A stretch of DNA of 64,000 nucleotides, from the NCBI GenBank assembly GCA_038030265.1, contig CM075939.1:20937253-21001252 (forward strand), given 5' to 3'. Below, piece after piece: positions 43,638 to 54,195 of the stretch (position 1 is its first letter; every line of letters begins with the position of its first letter). Source of the DNA: Corythucha ciliata (Eukaryota; Arthropoda; Insecta; Hemiptera; Tingidae). The position numbers were made by a program, and so were the translations under genes. The notes beneath the pieces are model-generated. The model worked only from the letters and a program-made list of their open reading frames with translations, did no database searches and had not been told where the DNA came from.

Positions 43638-44371
43638 TTTAGTACTTTTTGAACGAGTTGTAAGCCGTATTCCTTATCGATTATTATTTGTTCTCTAGCC
43701 CTAGTTTTCTGCAAGATTATTCCGTGTTTTAAAATATCGCGTTTTCCCTTAGTGATGTTCTTCTGGCTATCCCGAATTTCCTCTAACTCGAGCAGATTAG
43801 CTGTGCGTAGTGGTTCGTGGTCATCTGTGTTGTAGTCACTTGCGAGTACTGGGTTTCTCGATAGGCAGTCCGCTTCTGCATTTGCGGATCCCGATCCGTA
43901 GATTATGTCGAAATCATACTGTAAGAGATAGTTTGCGAGATCGCCTAGCTCCTCATCTGTCCTTGCTTTCAATTTGAGATTTTCCTGAGGTTTATGATCG
44001 GTAATAATTTTAAATTGGCGGCCTATCAACCAGTACCGCCAGTATTTCACGGCTTCTTTAATCGCTAAACTCTCCAAGTAGATAGCTTTTTGTCTCTTTT
44101 GGCTCTCGTTGAGCTTCTTGGAGAAGTAAGCAACGGGTTTTTCGACTCCGTCGGGTTGAGGCTGCTTAAGGATCGCTCCGGTACCTTCTATGCTTGCATC
44201 AGTATAAATTACGATCGGTAAGTTTCGGTCAAAAATGGCTAGCACGGGGGAGGATATTAGGTAAGTTTTGATCCGCTCAAAAGCTTCCTGGCATTGTTGT
44301 GTCCATGCGAATTTGACGTCTTTTCGAAGAAGATTGTGAAAAATGTCAAGTGTTTTTGCTGCGTTTTGGAT
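43616..44371 (-). pseudogene. Gypsy RNase H domain
   Basis: The frame gives IVIYTDASIEGTGAIL (first catalytic Asp), PVAYFSKKLNESQ, LESLAIKEAVKYWRYWL and FKIITDHK, and then a NAEADCLSRNP block characteristic of the end of gypsy RNase H. It is in the same frame as the RT upstream, separated by a single TAA at 44372-44374 in the connection region. After EADCLSRNP about 60 residues of linker remain, but the zinc finger and core of an integrase are missing. Confidence 0.9.
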
Positions 44372-45470
44372 TTATTTATGGTAGAAGTTTATTTTACCCA
44401 GAAACTGACGAATATTTTTTTGATTTTTTGGCGTAGGGAAGTTTTTAATAGCTATTAAATTATCGTTGAGAAGTCTGACTGCGTTTTTTTCTATGACGTG
44501 ACCCAAATATTGGATGGAATTAGTGGCAAAATTGCATTTAATGAACTTTAGTTTGAATCCCTCCTTTTTGATTGCCTCCATTAGAGCCTCGAGGTGTCGG
44601 ATGTGTTGTTCAAAAGTTTTAGAGAAGATGAGTATGTCGTCTATGTAGTTACAACAGAAGTCACCTAGCCCATTCCGTCGGATGATACCCGAGAGTATTC
44701 TTTGGAAAATTGCGGGTGATGTTTTTAAGCCAAACGGCATGGCGACCCACTGCCAGTGGCCGTGTTGGGTAATAAATCCCGTTTTATATCGATCTTTGGT
44801 GCGAATAGGTATGTTCCAGAAGGCCATGTTAATATCTAAGGCGGAAAACCATCTGCAATCTCGAGTTTTGGCTATAATGTCATCAATTAGCGGAAACGGC
44901 TGGCTCTCAGGGACCAGAAGTTTGTTTAGTTCCCTGAAGTCCACGCATAATCTTGTTCTTTCTTTTTTATTACTTTCACCTGTTTTTTTGTAAGCCAGCG
45001 TGACCGGTGCGGCGAATGGTGAACATGATTCCTCTATGATGCCGTGGTTTAAAAGCTCACCAATCTGTTTTTCAATTTCCTTCTGGTCATTATAAGAGCA
45101 CCTATAGGGTTTTTTCGCTATCTATTTGTCTTCCACCAGTTTTATACGTGCTTCGTGTTTTTGCACTGTGCCTATATCGTATTGGTTTTTTGAAAATAGC
45201 TTGGCGTGTTTGTCAATTAAGTCATAAATATGTTGTTTTTTTTTCAGCATCTAAATGAGCCGTTTTTATTTCAAACTGCTCAATAGGAATATGTTCGTTC
45301 CAATTTATTTGAACCTGTTCACTGTTGTGGTTGGTGTACTTTTTTTGTTCCGTGTTAGCCTGGGTGATTTTTAGTTCATGATTTTGGCATAACTTGTAAT
45401 CTTTTATAGTATCTAGGCCAATTAGGATGTCGTATTTAAAGTCCGTATTGTCTATTACAAAAACTCTTTT
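44372..45470 (-). pseudogene. Gypsy protease tail and reverse transcriptase
   Basis: RT motifs are in order: GIIEESCSPFAAPVTLAYKK, RLCVDFRELNKL, FSALDINMAFWNIPI (first Asp), FGLKTSPAIFQRIL, CCNYIDDILIFS (YIDD catalytic pair) and IQYLGHVI. Upstream, past an in-frame TAG (45122-45124) and a frameshift in a homopolymer (45236-45244), the frame holds DILIGLDTIKDYKL, the C-terminal part of a retropepsin. The catalytic residues of RT are present, but the polyprotein frame is interrupted. Length and motif set are standard for Ty3/gypsy. Confidence 0.92.
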
Positions 45471-45713
45471 TTTTTTTCTATATTGAATATTTTTATTTTT
45501 ACGTATGCTACACCTTTAATTTTATCTACTCCACTCATCGTTCTGAAAGTCAAGGGTTTCTTGGTGTACATGTTAGTATTTAACGTTTTGAAAAAGTGTA
45601 GGGGTAACATTGTAATGTTTGCCCGGGGTCATAAAGGCTAAAGGCCCGTGGAGAGTGTCTCTTCTACATTGACTTTCAGCGTGATGAGAGGAGGTAAATT
45701 TAGTTTTTTGATT
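45471..45713 (-). pseudogene. Gypsy protease N-terminal region, degraded
   Basis: Minus-strand text between gag and the retropepsin tail includes LNLPPLITLKVNVEET and ITMLPLHFFKTLNT, in frames that shift against each other near 45625-45640. The expected D-S/T-G active site falls at that break and is not readable in one frame. It is assigned from position between gag and RT and from the residues around the site. Confidence 0.5.
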
Positions 45714-46571
45714 CTACTTCGCTATTCCATCAGGTCTTCGAGTTCGGTTGTTAGCTATTTTAAAATTTGTTTCGTTAGTAGTGTTAGAAGGGTTACTGGA
45801 GAATTTTTTCGTACGGCACACCGACTCAGGGTGCATTCTACCAGGTTTGCCTATTTTCTCGCAATAAGAGCAGGGTTTTCGTTCAGTGAAGCCAGGTTTT
45901 GAGAAAAATGAATTTTTATTATTGCTGGTTGTAATATTATTATATGGTTTTGGTAGAACAGCTCTATCTAGTTGATTTAGTTTTATCATTAATTTGTTAA
46001 CGGTTGTTATTTCTTCCCTGTTCAAACTACTCTGAATAGACAGCGGGAGCCCCACTATAATGAAACACACGCGAGTATTTTCACTTAATGTAGGGTCAAC
46101 ATCGACCAGCAAACTAAGTTTCTTTAACGCGTACTCAGAAATGGATCCCTTAATGAATTTAAAATTATAAGCATAATTTACATTTGACCAACCTTTGTTG
46201 GAGAAATTATCGAGAAACGATTGTTTCCAGGTTGTCCAGGGCGCGTCTCCTAAGAGTACCCGATTTGCGGTGTACCAGTCGTTTACAGGTCCTTCGATGA
46301 ACAGGCGTATGACTTCGCAATAGCGTTCCTTAGGGATGTCAAGGCGTACGCACTCCATCTCCAGCGTTGTGATCCAGGTTGTAGCGTTCAGGTTTTTCCC
46401 GTTGAATTTGCTCAGAACGAGGTCCTTTGTTACCGATTGTAAGGATTTACGTTCAGTTGGCGACTCGTTTTTCTGTGTTTGGTGGGTGGACTCCGTTGAT
46501 GTCATTTCAAGTTTCGAATTGTCTGATAGTTCTTCACTCTTCTTCGAAACGGGGATTTCCTTCCTCGTCAA
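45714..46571 (-). pseudogene. Gypsy gag-like ORF with extended CCHC knuckle
   Basis: This 285-codon open frame has a capsid-like segment (VLSKFNGKNLNATTWI, IRLFIEGPVNDWYTA, WKQSFLDNFSNKGW, ISEYALKKLSLLVDVDPTLS), the usual retrotransposon gag pattern. Near residue 232 it has a CCHC knuckle with wide spacing, CSYCEKIGKPGRMHPESVC (C-x2-C-x9-H-x4-C). It ends RRPDGIAK. The frame is intact but the element is not. The start is taken at the first Met/leucine-type codon after two in-frame stops near 46600; the reading frame upstream (46608-46892) is the same, so the true gag may have been longer. Confidence 0.8.
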
Positions 46572-46607
46572 GATAGGTTGATTGGAGGTCTTCTGAAAGC
46601 GTTATGG

Positions 46608-46892
46608 TCAGGTTTCGGAATTGTCCTCTCTCATTTTGATTGATTTAAATGCGCTCTTGATGATCGGATATTTTGCGAGTTGTTGGTGTTTTCCGATGGC
46701 CTGCTTGTCTGGCGGAAATACGTAGACCGTTTGACCGCCGAGAAGTTGAAATCGTTTTATGCAAAAGACGGTAGTTTTATTGTCGTTAGCCACGGCCGCT
46801 ATCAAGATTTTAGCGCTACCGTTCGTCATAGTTGGAACGAGTTTTCGATTTGTAAGACTGTGGAATTTTGAACACAAACCTAATAACACCAA
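46608..46892 (-). pseudogene. Possible N-terminal gag extension or 5' ORF
   Basis: This 94-codon frame (TNGSAKILIAAVANDNKTTV, FPPDKQAIGKHQQLAKYPII) lies just upstream of gag in the same phase, separated by a TGA and a TAA within about 10 nt. The family role is not recognised. It may be the first part of gag split by nonsense mutations, or a separate leader ORF. Confidence 0.4.
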
Positions 46893-47379
46893 GATTCGAT
46901 GCTCAAGCTTTTATTGAGAATCGAAAACTAAGTCGATTCCAATACAACGAACGTTTAACTTTTAGCTACAAAATATTGTTTTCCGTGAGAACACGAGAAG
47001 TAGAGTCCACAGAGTATAGAACGCGACTGCCTCGCAGGACAGTTTACAAAAAAAAAGGATTTAAACAGAGATAAGAAATAAATTAGAAGAAAGAAGTAAA
47101 AGGATCAAAGTCCAACAATAAGGTTCGAAGACTGGCGAGAAACTTACATATTCATGAAGCCAAAGTACAAAAGTTCTTGAAATTTGTCATTTCGAGAGTC
47201 TGTTTGAAGATTCCAAGTGACCATAGGACCACAAACTATAATCCAGTACCGCCCTTCCTAAATATGGATCTCTGGTCACCGTAGCCATCAGTAAATTATA
47301 AACTCCTGCCAATTGAAGGTGTTAGCTGCGATTGCTCACACTCCGCCATGCCTCGTGAGAGTTCGATATTCGCAAACAA
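46893..47379. other. Unclassified; may include the gypsy 5' region
   Basis: 46893-47100 contains no recognisable gene; AACACAAACCTAATAACACC just upstream of the ORF could be leader or primer-binding-site sequence, which cannot be confirmed without an LTR pair. Confidence 0.3.
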
Positions 47380-47475
47380 CTTTTATTAACCTTATAGGAT
47401 AAACGTGCATTAGAAACAAGAGTGGCTCTGAAACTGAGCCTTGAGGAATTTCCTTGTCGACCTACGCGTAAGATA
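47380..47475 (-). pseudogene. Non-LTR RT scrap (PQGS motif)
   Basis: The minus-strand frame reads DKEIPQGSVSEPLLFLMHV, matching the (V/I)PQGSVLGPLLFLIYxND block of Jockey-type reverse transcriptases. No catalytic YADD follows in any nearby frame, so only this fragment is recognised. Confidence 0.6.
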
Positions 47476-47621
47476 CGAGGATTCATCGTTCTGCTCTTCA
47501 CCCATACATCTAATCTTGTACTGGTCTTAATGTTGTCAATCTGCCTATAATAATGGACAATTAATAACGTTTTCGTTTATTACCTACTAATAATAATTTG
47601 TGTTTTTATTTGTGTACCTAG

Positions 47622-47724
47622 TGGTGCGCCTTGGGGCCGTCGAGCGGGAGCCAACAGCCCAAGCCCAGTGCCCCACACTATCAGACCTCAAACTCCTGAA
47701 GTTGCTCGAACAGCTCCTCCTACG
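47622..47724 (+). CDS. Candidate internal exon of an unidentified host gene
   Basis: The 103-nt exon is preceded by TTTATTTGTGTACCTAG and followed by a consensus donor (ACG|GTAAGT). Reading with one leading base gives an open 34-codon stretch rich in Pro and Ala (PSPVPHTIRPQTPEVARTAP), ending exactly at a codon boundary (phase 0). The downstream candidate exon at 61489 starts in phase 0 and stays open, so the pair is mutually consistent. The higher GC content and Pro-rich composition differ from the surrounding repeats. The product is not recognised; low-complexity Pro-rich linkers occur in many cytoskeletal and signalling proteins. The other two frames contain a stop or have the wrong phase. 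Confidence 0.6.
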
Positions 47725-48027
47725 GTAAGTTTTTGCTGTTTTAATTGAACCTCTTTGGAGAAGTTTCTGTTACCTATCTCATTGTTATCATCAATATCAT
47801 TCATTTCTTCTCCTCGTGTACCCCGTTACAAGACTCCTCCAATTGTCTTGGGTGGAATGAATTTGCATTGTTTTTCGTTGTTTTGTCGACGTGTTACACA
47901 CATTATCAGCAGTTTAGATGTGATGCAGATCTCTAGTGTTGTTCTTTTTTTTCTGTATTTTATGACATTGTTCCTAATTGGTGCCAGTAGTGCCTGTTCA
48001 AAGTCTATTCGTCTACACACAAGCCAC

Positions 48028-48064
<37 letters not shown>

Positions 48065-51000
48065 CTTTTTCCCTGATCGATAGTGAAGTGATTCTAGCGT
48101 GTAGAAAGAATCGAGCTAGTTCGCTTCTCCCTGTTTTCACATTGTTTTCTCCTGACGAGAATACAATACATTATAAAGGTGAATCCAAAGTCGCCTTTGT
48201 CTACCTTTCAACCACGTCCTAACCGCCCCCCCTTACCACCACCGCCACCGCATATCTCATCAACTGCCTTTTTTTTATTAGGTCAAATTTCTTACATACC
48301 GCATCTATATAATTTTTGCATCATTACAATATTATTACGTTAAAGATTTCGCTTATGCTTTTTTCTTTTTGTTCTTTTTTTTGCATCTTTACATGTCTGA
48401 CACAGGATCACGGATGGATATTCTACATGTAAAAAAAAAACAATTAATAGAAATGGAATGCACTAATGAATCACACAATCCAAAACATTGTTCAGGGCGT
48501 GGCATAACAGATTCGTACAAACGTCTTACCTCGCTTATTCAAATTGAATGAAAATTTATATTTTTATGAACACTTTGTAATGTTCAAATAATGAAAAATG
48601 GTTAATCCCTTATGAATTGCATTTTTTTAAATGTGTGAAAAACGGGTATAATAAGAGCTTTCACGGCCGGAGAAAAGGAGTTTAAATGATATCATTATGT
48701 AGTGAACATACTAGAGCAATACGACATCGTCTCGACATCACCGACACAAATTAACAGCGTTTGGGGACAGATAGAAGCAACTGGAAATGTGTCAAAGTGA
48801 TGTAGAAACGATATCGTATCGCCACAGTATGAACGCCGCCTTATGTTAGGCCAAATCGCGAACTTGTGTTTATAAACTTTCGAAACAAAGTAATTAACTA
48901 TGAAAAAAGGAAGTTTTATTAATTATATCTGATACGAATTAAATGGTTAAGTAAGTGGCACAATAATTAGTTGTAAGATTAATTGTACTTTTAACAATCA
49001 ACGAAATTAAGCATTTCTCATTTTTCGGCCCTATTTTATGAGGGCCATTTGTGCAGATCGTGAGTGGGAAAAGTGCTTCGTTTTCTAAAGAACGATGAGC
49101 AAGAGCGAATTAGGTTGTAAAGGTCTGGCCGTTTTGAGAATTTCACTCAAGAGAAGCATATACCGAATCCTGCACTCGTGTTTTTCCATATCCCTTCCTT
49201 GGTGTAACAATTGATGCACGTCGAATTAGGCGCTGATGAATTTAAAGTAGACAAAACCTTCTGTGACCAAAAAGTGCCTCTTTCTCTCTCTTTCTTTGAT
49301 TAGGCCGAATAGCTAAAATTTAATTCCTAACGTGCTTGCATATAATAGAAAGAAAGATTACGTCGTGGAGTGCAAGTTGCCGGATTCGGATTCCTTATTC
49401 ATGTGAGTAAATGATGGGTGATAACTTTTGAATGTCTGGGGACTAGGTACAATCATCAGGTATTCAATCGTTTGATGGCAATAAAAAGGCGGTCACCCCA
49501 TAAATGCGACAGTCATCCAGGACGTATGGTCGACTCTCTAACATATTTTCCCTCTTGGGTTTGCTTAGGATTTATCCTCAAGGCTCCACGCCGAAACCGT
49601 ACTGACCAGTAAAGTCGTATTTCGACCAGTCTCTTGTACAATAGGGTGGCATTTCCGCTGTGCTGTATGTATATTGAACTTGCAGCATACTTCATTGTCC
49701 CTCTTGTACATGTTGGACCACAACATGTATAGTGAATTGCTTCGTTTACCTTTTTCTTCCCCCCTCCCATAACGCCATCGATCGAAACTGAGAGCCTATA
49801 AGTCAATTCTCTCTGCGGGACTGTTAATCTTCGTTTGTGTACAGAAAAATGGGCTTCCGTGTTCAATCGGACCCCATCGTATACGTTAAATTCCATGTCC
49901 GATCGACCTATTTAGGTCAGAATTGCTGTTGCAGACACCGGCGAATTATGAGTTCGCAAATATCTAAGCCACGACACCGAATCTTTGTTCAAACCCGCTT
50001 TGGCATTCTGTTATAAATAATGCTAGATTGGTAGGTTCGTCCAGTTTCTTTCATCAATCCCTGGAGAGCAAACATGTACCTAAATAGTACTGAGTCGCAG
50101 GCCAGTACCTTGTACGCGTGAACGCTTTTTTCTGGCAATTGCAATCTATTCTTCATTTAACTAAGAACAGAAAAGCCGTAATAAGCTTGTTTATGTCTTC
50201 TTAGCGTATTCCTATTCTTTTGTGACTAAACGCGTTCATAAAAATGTAATCCAGGGTATAAATGCTTCTAAAATTTAATAACGTAGTACAAAAGAACTCA
50301 TAAAAATCTTGAGATCGTCTCAATTCCTTAATTGCTTAAACCCTTAAATTTTGAAGTATGCTATTATTTGAAACGCCGAGTTGAACTTAATCCCCAGCGC
50401 GTTGAAGATACGCCTTTTGCTCATTAACTGTAGGTTGTATATTGTAAATCTATTGATTTAACATATTCCTTCTCTCCGTTGAAGTATACTCAACTACCCT
50501 CCACAGTATTAAACAAATTTTTAAAAATTGTGCCAAAATTGTGCCATTTAACGAGAGGAAAAAAATCCTCATTGGAAAAAGATTATTGCTATCACATAAT
50601 TTTTAGGTAAAACGTGTTGAATTTGTCACGAATCCCTCTAAAATGTAAATGTAATAAGCAAACATTTTATTAGAAACGCTCAGGATTTGTGGTAAGTATG
50701 TTAGTTAATTATTAATGTGGAAATTTTCAAGTTATATAATTCCGATTTCAAAGAATATTTTCAATTGTGTACACGTAACAAAGAGAATTATTCTAACGAA
50801 AGAGGCTAAACGCTTTTGAGGAAAATGTTTACTTATGTGATGGCGTTACTATTTTGGTGGATGTAATTTTGAAAAGGGGGGAACAAAACATATCCATAGC
50901 TCGAATTTAACTAATTTTTGGCGATACCAAAAAGTTGAGCTTTGGTTCATGGCATAATAAAATAAATTTTAGACGTACTATCAAATCATTTCATAATCAT

Positions 51001-51589
51001 AATTTTAAATAAATAAAAAACAATTTATTAATTCTTTTTTAAATCCATGAAAATTATATTACAGCGCTTACGAGCCTAGAAGGAACGAGTGTGATTGCAT
51101 GTTGGAACAGCATGTTGAAGAAATGGTAAATAATGGGGACTGCATGGAGTTTAAAGCAAAAATGAAAACGGTCAATAGGCGTGCACGTACTTAAATGACG
51201 GATAAATAACAAAATGACTAGTAAAATATTGCATGTTCAAGTTTTTTGTACAACAGTTGAATAATGCTAACGTATATCTCGACTACAATTAGTTATAAAA
51301 GCGACATTTTTTAAGATTCTGTGGATGGGGGTGGGGTGATGTTAATCTTAAAAATAGACTTTAAAAATCGCCCTTATCCATAATTATAACGATGGATTCA
51401 CTTTTTTTACTCGACTCGCTCGGGAAATGGTCCTTTACAGCACTAAGTGATCATCCTGAAAAAGCTAAGTGTACTGTATACAACGACATTCAACGAGAAT
51501 TTAGAAACTAGAAAGGGAACGATCATTACCGCCATTGCGTAATTTCAGATTTTTCCAATACAAAATTGCCTTTTTTAGGGCGCAAAATT
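47725..51589. other. Intronic sequence, no other gene recognised
   Basis: This is the start of the 13.8 kb intron between the two candidate exons. It includes a T tract of about 34 bases at 48031-48064, which causes a Lys-rich frame on the minus strand. Nothing else is identified except a doubtful RT-like scrap (49513-49640). Confidence 0.45.
49513..49640 (-). pseudogene. Doubtful non-LTR RT thumb fragment
   Basis: Part of a 127-codon minus frame reads VEIRLYWSVRFRRGALRINP then KQTQ, which loosely resembles the W...W.L.INP.KTQ segment after the catalytic motifs in Jockey-like RTs. The rest of the frame has no RT similarity that I can see, and chance is possible. Confidence 0.2.
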
Positions 51590-51740
51590 GTGGAAAGGTG
51601 CTAATTTACTGTTCTTGAGTCCAGTCCACTGCTATAATTGAGAAAAAGCGCAAATTTGCTGAGAAACTTTTCAAAAATCGCTCATTCGCTGCTAAAATTC
51701 AGAAAAAACACTAATTCGCGTGAAATTGGAAGTTTTACAA
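51590..51740 (+). repeat. Family 1 array fragment
   Basis: About four units (TCGCTGCTAAAATTCAGAAA, ACACTAATTCGCG) to the left of element C. Confidence 0.65.
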
Positions 51741-51823
51741 TCGTTTTTTGTGGGCTCAGACCCCGGACAAGCCGGCCATCTTGGATGGCGCGGCGTATTA
51801 GGCTGGCGAAGCTTCCTTCCCAG

Positions 51824-53319
51824 CAGTAGCGTACCGAAGTAGTGGCGAGGGGGGCGGGCCGCCCCGGGCCCCCTATCAGACGGGGCCCCCGAAAAGCTTA
51901 AATAAAGAAAATTGAAAATGTTTAGGTTCTATATTCATGGATGTGCGTACGTAAAAAGGTTGGACCGTTGGAAACGATTTTTGCTCCTTCCTACGAATTT
52001 CAGCCTCTCCTAACGTTGCTGGTGAAATATCAGCCAAGAGTTTGGACATAATATTCGAGAGCTCCGATAGCGCTTCTGGTGTCTCCAATTTTGGAAAATT
52101 CGCGACTTCTTGAGGATAATTCCCGGCTAAAATGGAGAAAATACACCATCCCCTGTTTCGTTAGGTCCTTGAGATCGTCAATGTGCTACTTGCTAACGTG
52201 GCAAAAATTGCGCTAATATTCGTGACCATAACTGCGAGAAAGCGCTGATTCGTGTTCTCACGATCCAACATCTAGGCAAAAATTGTGAAGAAATCGCTGA
52301 TTCGCGGTATAATATAGGCCATTCTACGGCTAAAATGTAGAAATCAATGCAAAAGTTTTGTTTTTGGGCCTAGTGCTCATTCGCTTCTAAAAATGGGAAT
52401 ATTGGATAGTCTGCGGCTGAAATTGCGGAAAACGCCAATTCATGGATAAAATTGAAAAAAATCGTGAATTCATGGGTTAGAAGCACTAATGTGCTGCTAC
52501 AATTGAATAAAAACGCTAGTTCACGTCTAAACATGAGGAAAATCACCAATTCGTGGACAAATATACACTTCTGAAGGCAACTTTGTGGCTAAAACTGAGA
52601 AAAACGGCAAATGCATGGCTATAAGTAAAAAAAACACCGCTGATTCGCGGCTAGAACTGAGAAGAAGCGCTAATCGATAGGTAAATGTAAAACAAAATTG
52701 CTAATGCGATGCGAAAATGAGAAAATACTACTTTGCGGCTTAAAGGATAAAGGCTCATTTTCAGCCTAAATTGAGAAAAAAAGCTAATTCGAAGCTAAAA
52801 ATCGCCTATTTGCAGATAAAATTGCGTAATACGCCAATTCGTCGCTAAAATCGAAAAAACGTCGCTAATTCACGGGTTAGAAACGCTACTACGCTGCTAA
52901 AATGAAGAAAAAGGCGCTAGTTCGCGGGTAAAATTGAGGAAAATCCCTAATTCGCGGCCAAAATTGTGAATAATTTCAATTTGCATCAAACATTGATAAT
53001 ACGCGAGTTCGCGGCTTCTGAAGGCAAATTGAGAACAAGCGGAAAAAACCGCTGATTTGCGGCTGAGAAAAATCGCTAAATTATAGCGCTTGGTGAACAA
53101 AAAAATGCGATTTGTGGAAAAACTGCTATTTTGCTGCTGATATTGAGGAAAACATGTAAGAAAAACGCTAGTTTCCAGCTCAAACAGGGAACAGTGCTAA
53201 TTTACGCTAAAATATAGACAAAATTGCTTTGCTGCTAAAGTGGAGAAAACTCAACTTGGGGGGGGGGCCTCTTACGGAGATTTCCGCCCCGGCCCCCGAT
53301 TGGTGCAGGTTCGCCAGTG
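51824..53319 (+). mobile_element. hAT element C, non-autonomous, filled with a 30-bp array
   Basis: The left end CAGTAGCGTACC and right end GGTTCGCCAGTG (complement CACTGGCGAACC) are imperfect 12-bp inverted repeats. The flanks are a perfect 8-bp duplication, CTTCCCAG (51816-51823 and 53320-53327). A 5' region (51836-52084) with a GGCCCC-rich segment and AAAAGCTTAAATA is followed by a family 1 array (52085-53235), then the 3' part GAGATTTCCGCCCCGGCCCC shared with elements at 10405 and 30485. No transposase remnant was recognised. The 70-codon minus frame at 51876-52088 has no domain. Confidence 0.9.
52085..53235 (+). repeat. Family 1 array, copy C
   Basis: About 35 degenerate units, opening like the arrays at 5085 and 33085 (GCTACTTGCTAACGTGGCAA, then ATAACTGCGAGAAAGCGCTG). 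Internal landmarks such as GGCTAGAACTGAGAAGAAGC are also found in copies A (about 6073) and B (about 33813), in the same relative place. Confidence 0.88.
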
Positions 53320-53329
53320 CTTCCCAGGA

Positions 53330-54195
53330 AAAATTGCAACATTTGGCTGCAACAGTTGCTGAAAAAAACATCGTGATATTGCGATTTTCATGTCTCAATT
53401 TCAGTGAAATTGCGAGTTTCGGCCCTTTTTACTAACGTTTTCCTGTGTGGGAAATGAGGTCATTATGTGTGGGCTGGGGGCTATCGGGCCGCGACTGCGC
53501 CAATACCTTGACGAATAGCCGAGTAATTGTAACATTCAGAGATAAATATTTGTTTGTTCTTTGAGTGAAATCACAAGCTTCCTGCGGCAGAATGTCCACG
53601 TAATTGAAAGTTTCGGGACTCAATTCAAGTGAAATTACAAGCACAGGGCCTTAGTTTAAGTAAAATGGCAAGTTTTGGAACCATTTTCGTGGCGCAGGAT
53701 CTATCACAGCCCGGAGCCTGACAATAACCCTGGAAATTGGAGGTTCCATGGCCGAGAATACGCGACAATGCGTCTTTCGGATCGGAGAGGATAATTCATT
53801 TGAAAATGCAAGTCTAGGGTCTTAATTTTTAATTTAGATAGGTAAAAAAGAAAGTTTCGAAGTCTTTTGTGGCGCCGAAACTCTGACTGGTTGGCCTCAT
53901 CAACGCAAAGCCGGACAAATTCCCACGAAATTGGAAGTGTCCTGGCTGAATATCCGCGAGATGGACATTTTTGGATCGTAATTTCAGCAAAATTTCCTGT
54001 TTAAGGTCTTAGTGCTAGCAAAATTGCCAGTTTCGGGGCCTTCTTTTTTGTGGCGGCAAAACGCAGGTAAACCGAAAACCCAAACAGCGACAAACGTCTG
54101 ACGAATACTCACGAAATTGGAAGTTTCCCGGCTGAATATCCGCGTGATTGCAAGTCCTAATTTCGGAGAAAATGCAATTTTGGGGGCCTTTTTTT
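53330..54195 (+). repeat. Family 5 array (GAAATTGCAAGTTTCGGGGCCTT units)
   Basis: Units of about 90-110 bp with sub-units near 35 bp: GAAATTG(C/G)AAGTTTC, then GGGGCCTT.TTT, then G..GCGAATA/CGCGA. Examples start at 53406, 53602, 53663, 53920, 54021 and 54113. It shows a different unit from families 1-4, but again AATT followed within a few bases by a CG-rich half. The ORFs here (54-117 codons) are repeat-derived. Confidence 0.6.

Larger units (their letters stand above)
43616..46892 (-). mobile_element. Ty3/gypsy-type element, truncated, no integrase
   Basis: Reading from 46892 to 43616 on the minus strand are a gag-like region, a degraded protease, reverse transcriptase and RNase H, the Ty3/gypsy order. 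No integrase follows RNase H; the coding sequence ends at a dispersed 80-bp repeat. No pair of LTRs was found; 46868-47100 may hold what is left of the 5' region. There are nonsense codons in pol (45122-45124, 44372-44374), a frame change in an A9/T9 run (45236-45244) and breaks in the protease region, so the copy is dead. Confidence 0.88.

Noticed and set aside
47826..48140. Lys-rich minus frame (KKKKKKK)
   Set aside because: It is caused by the T tract at 48031-48064.
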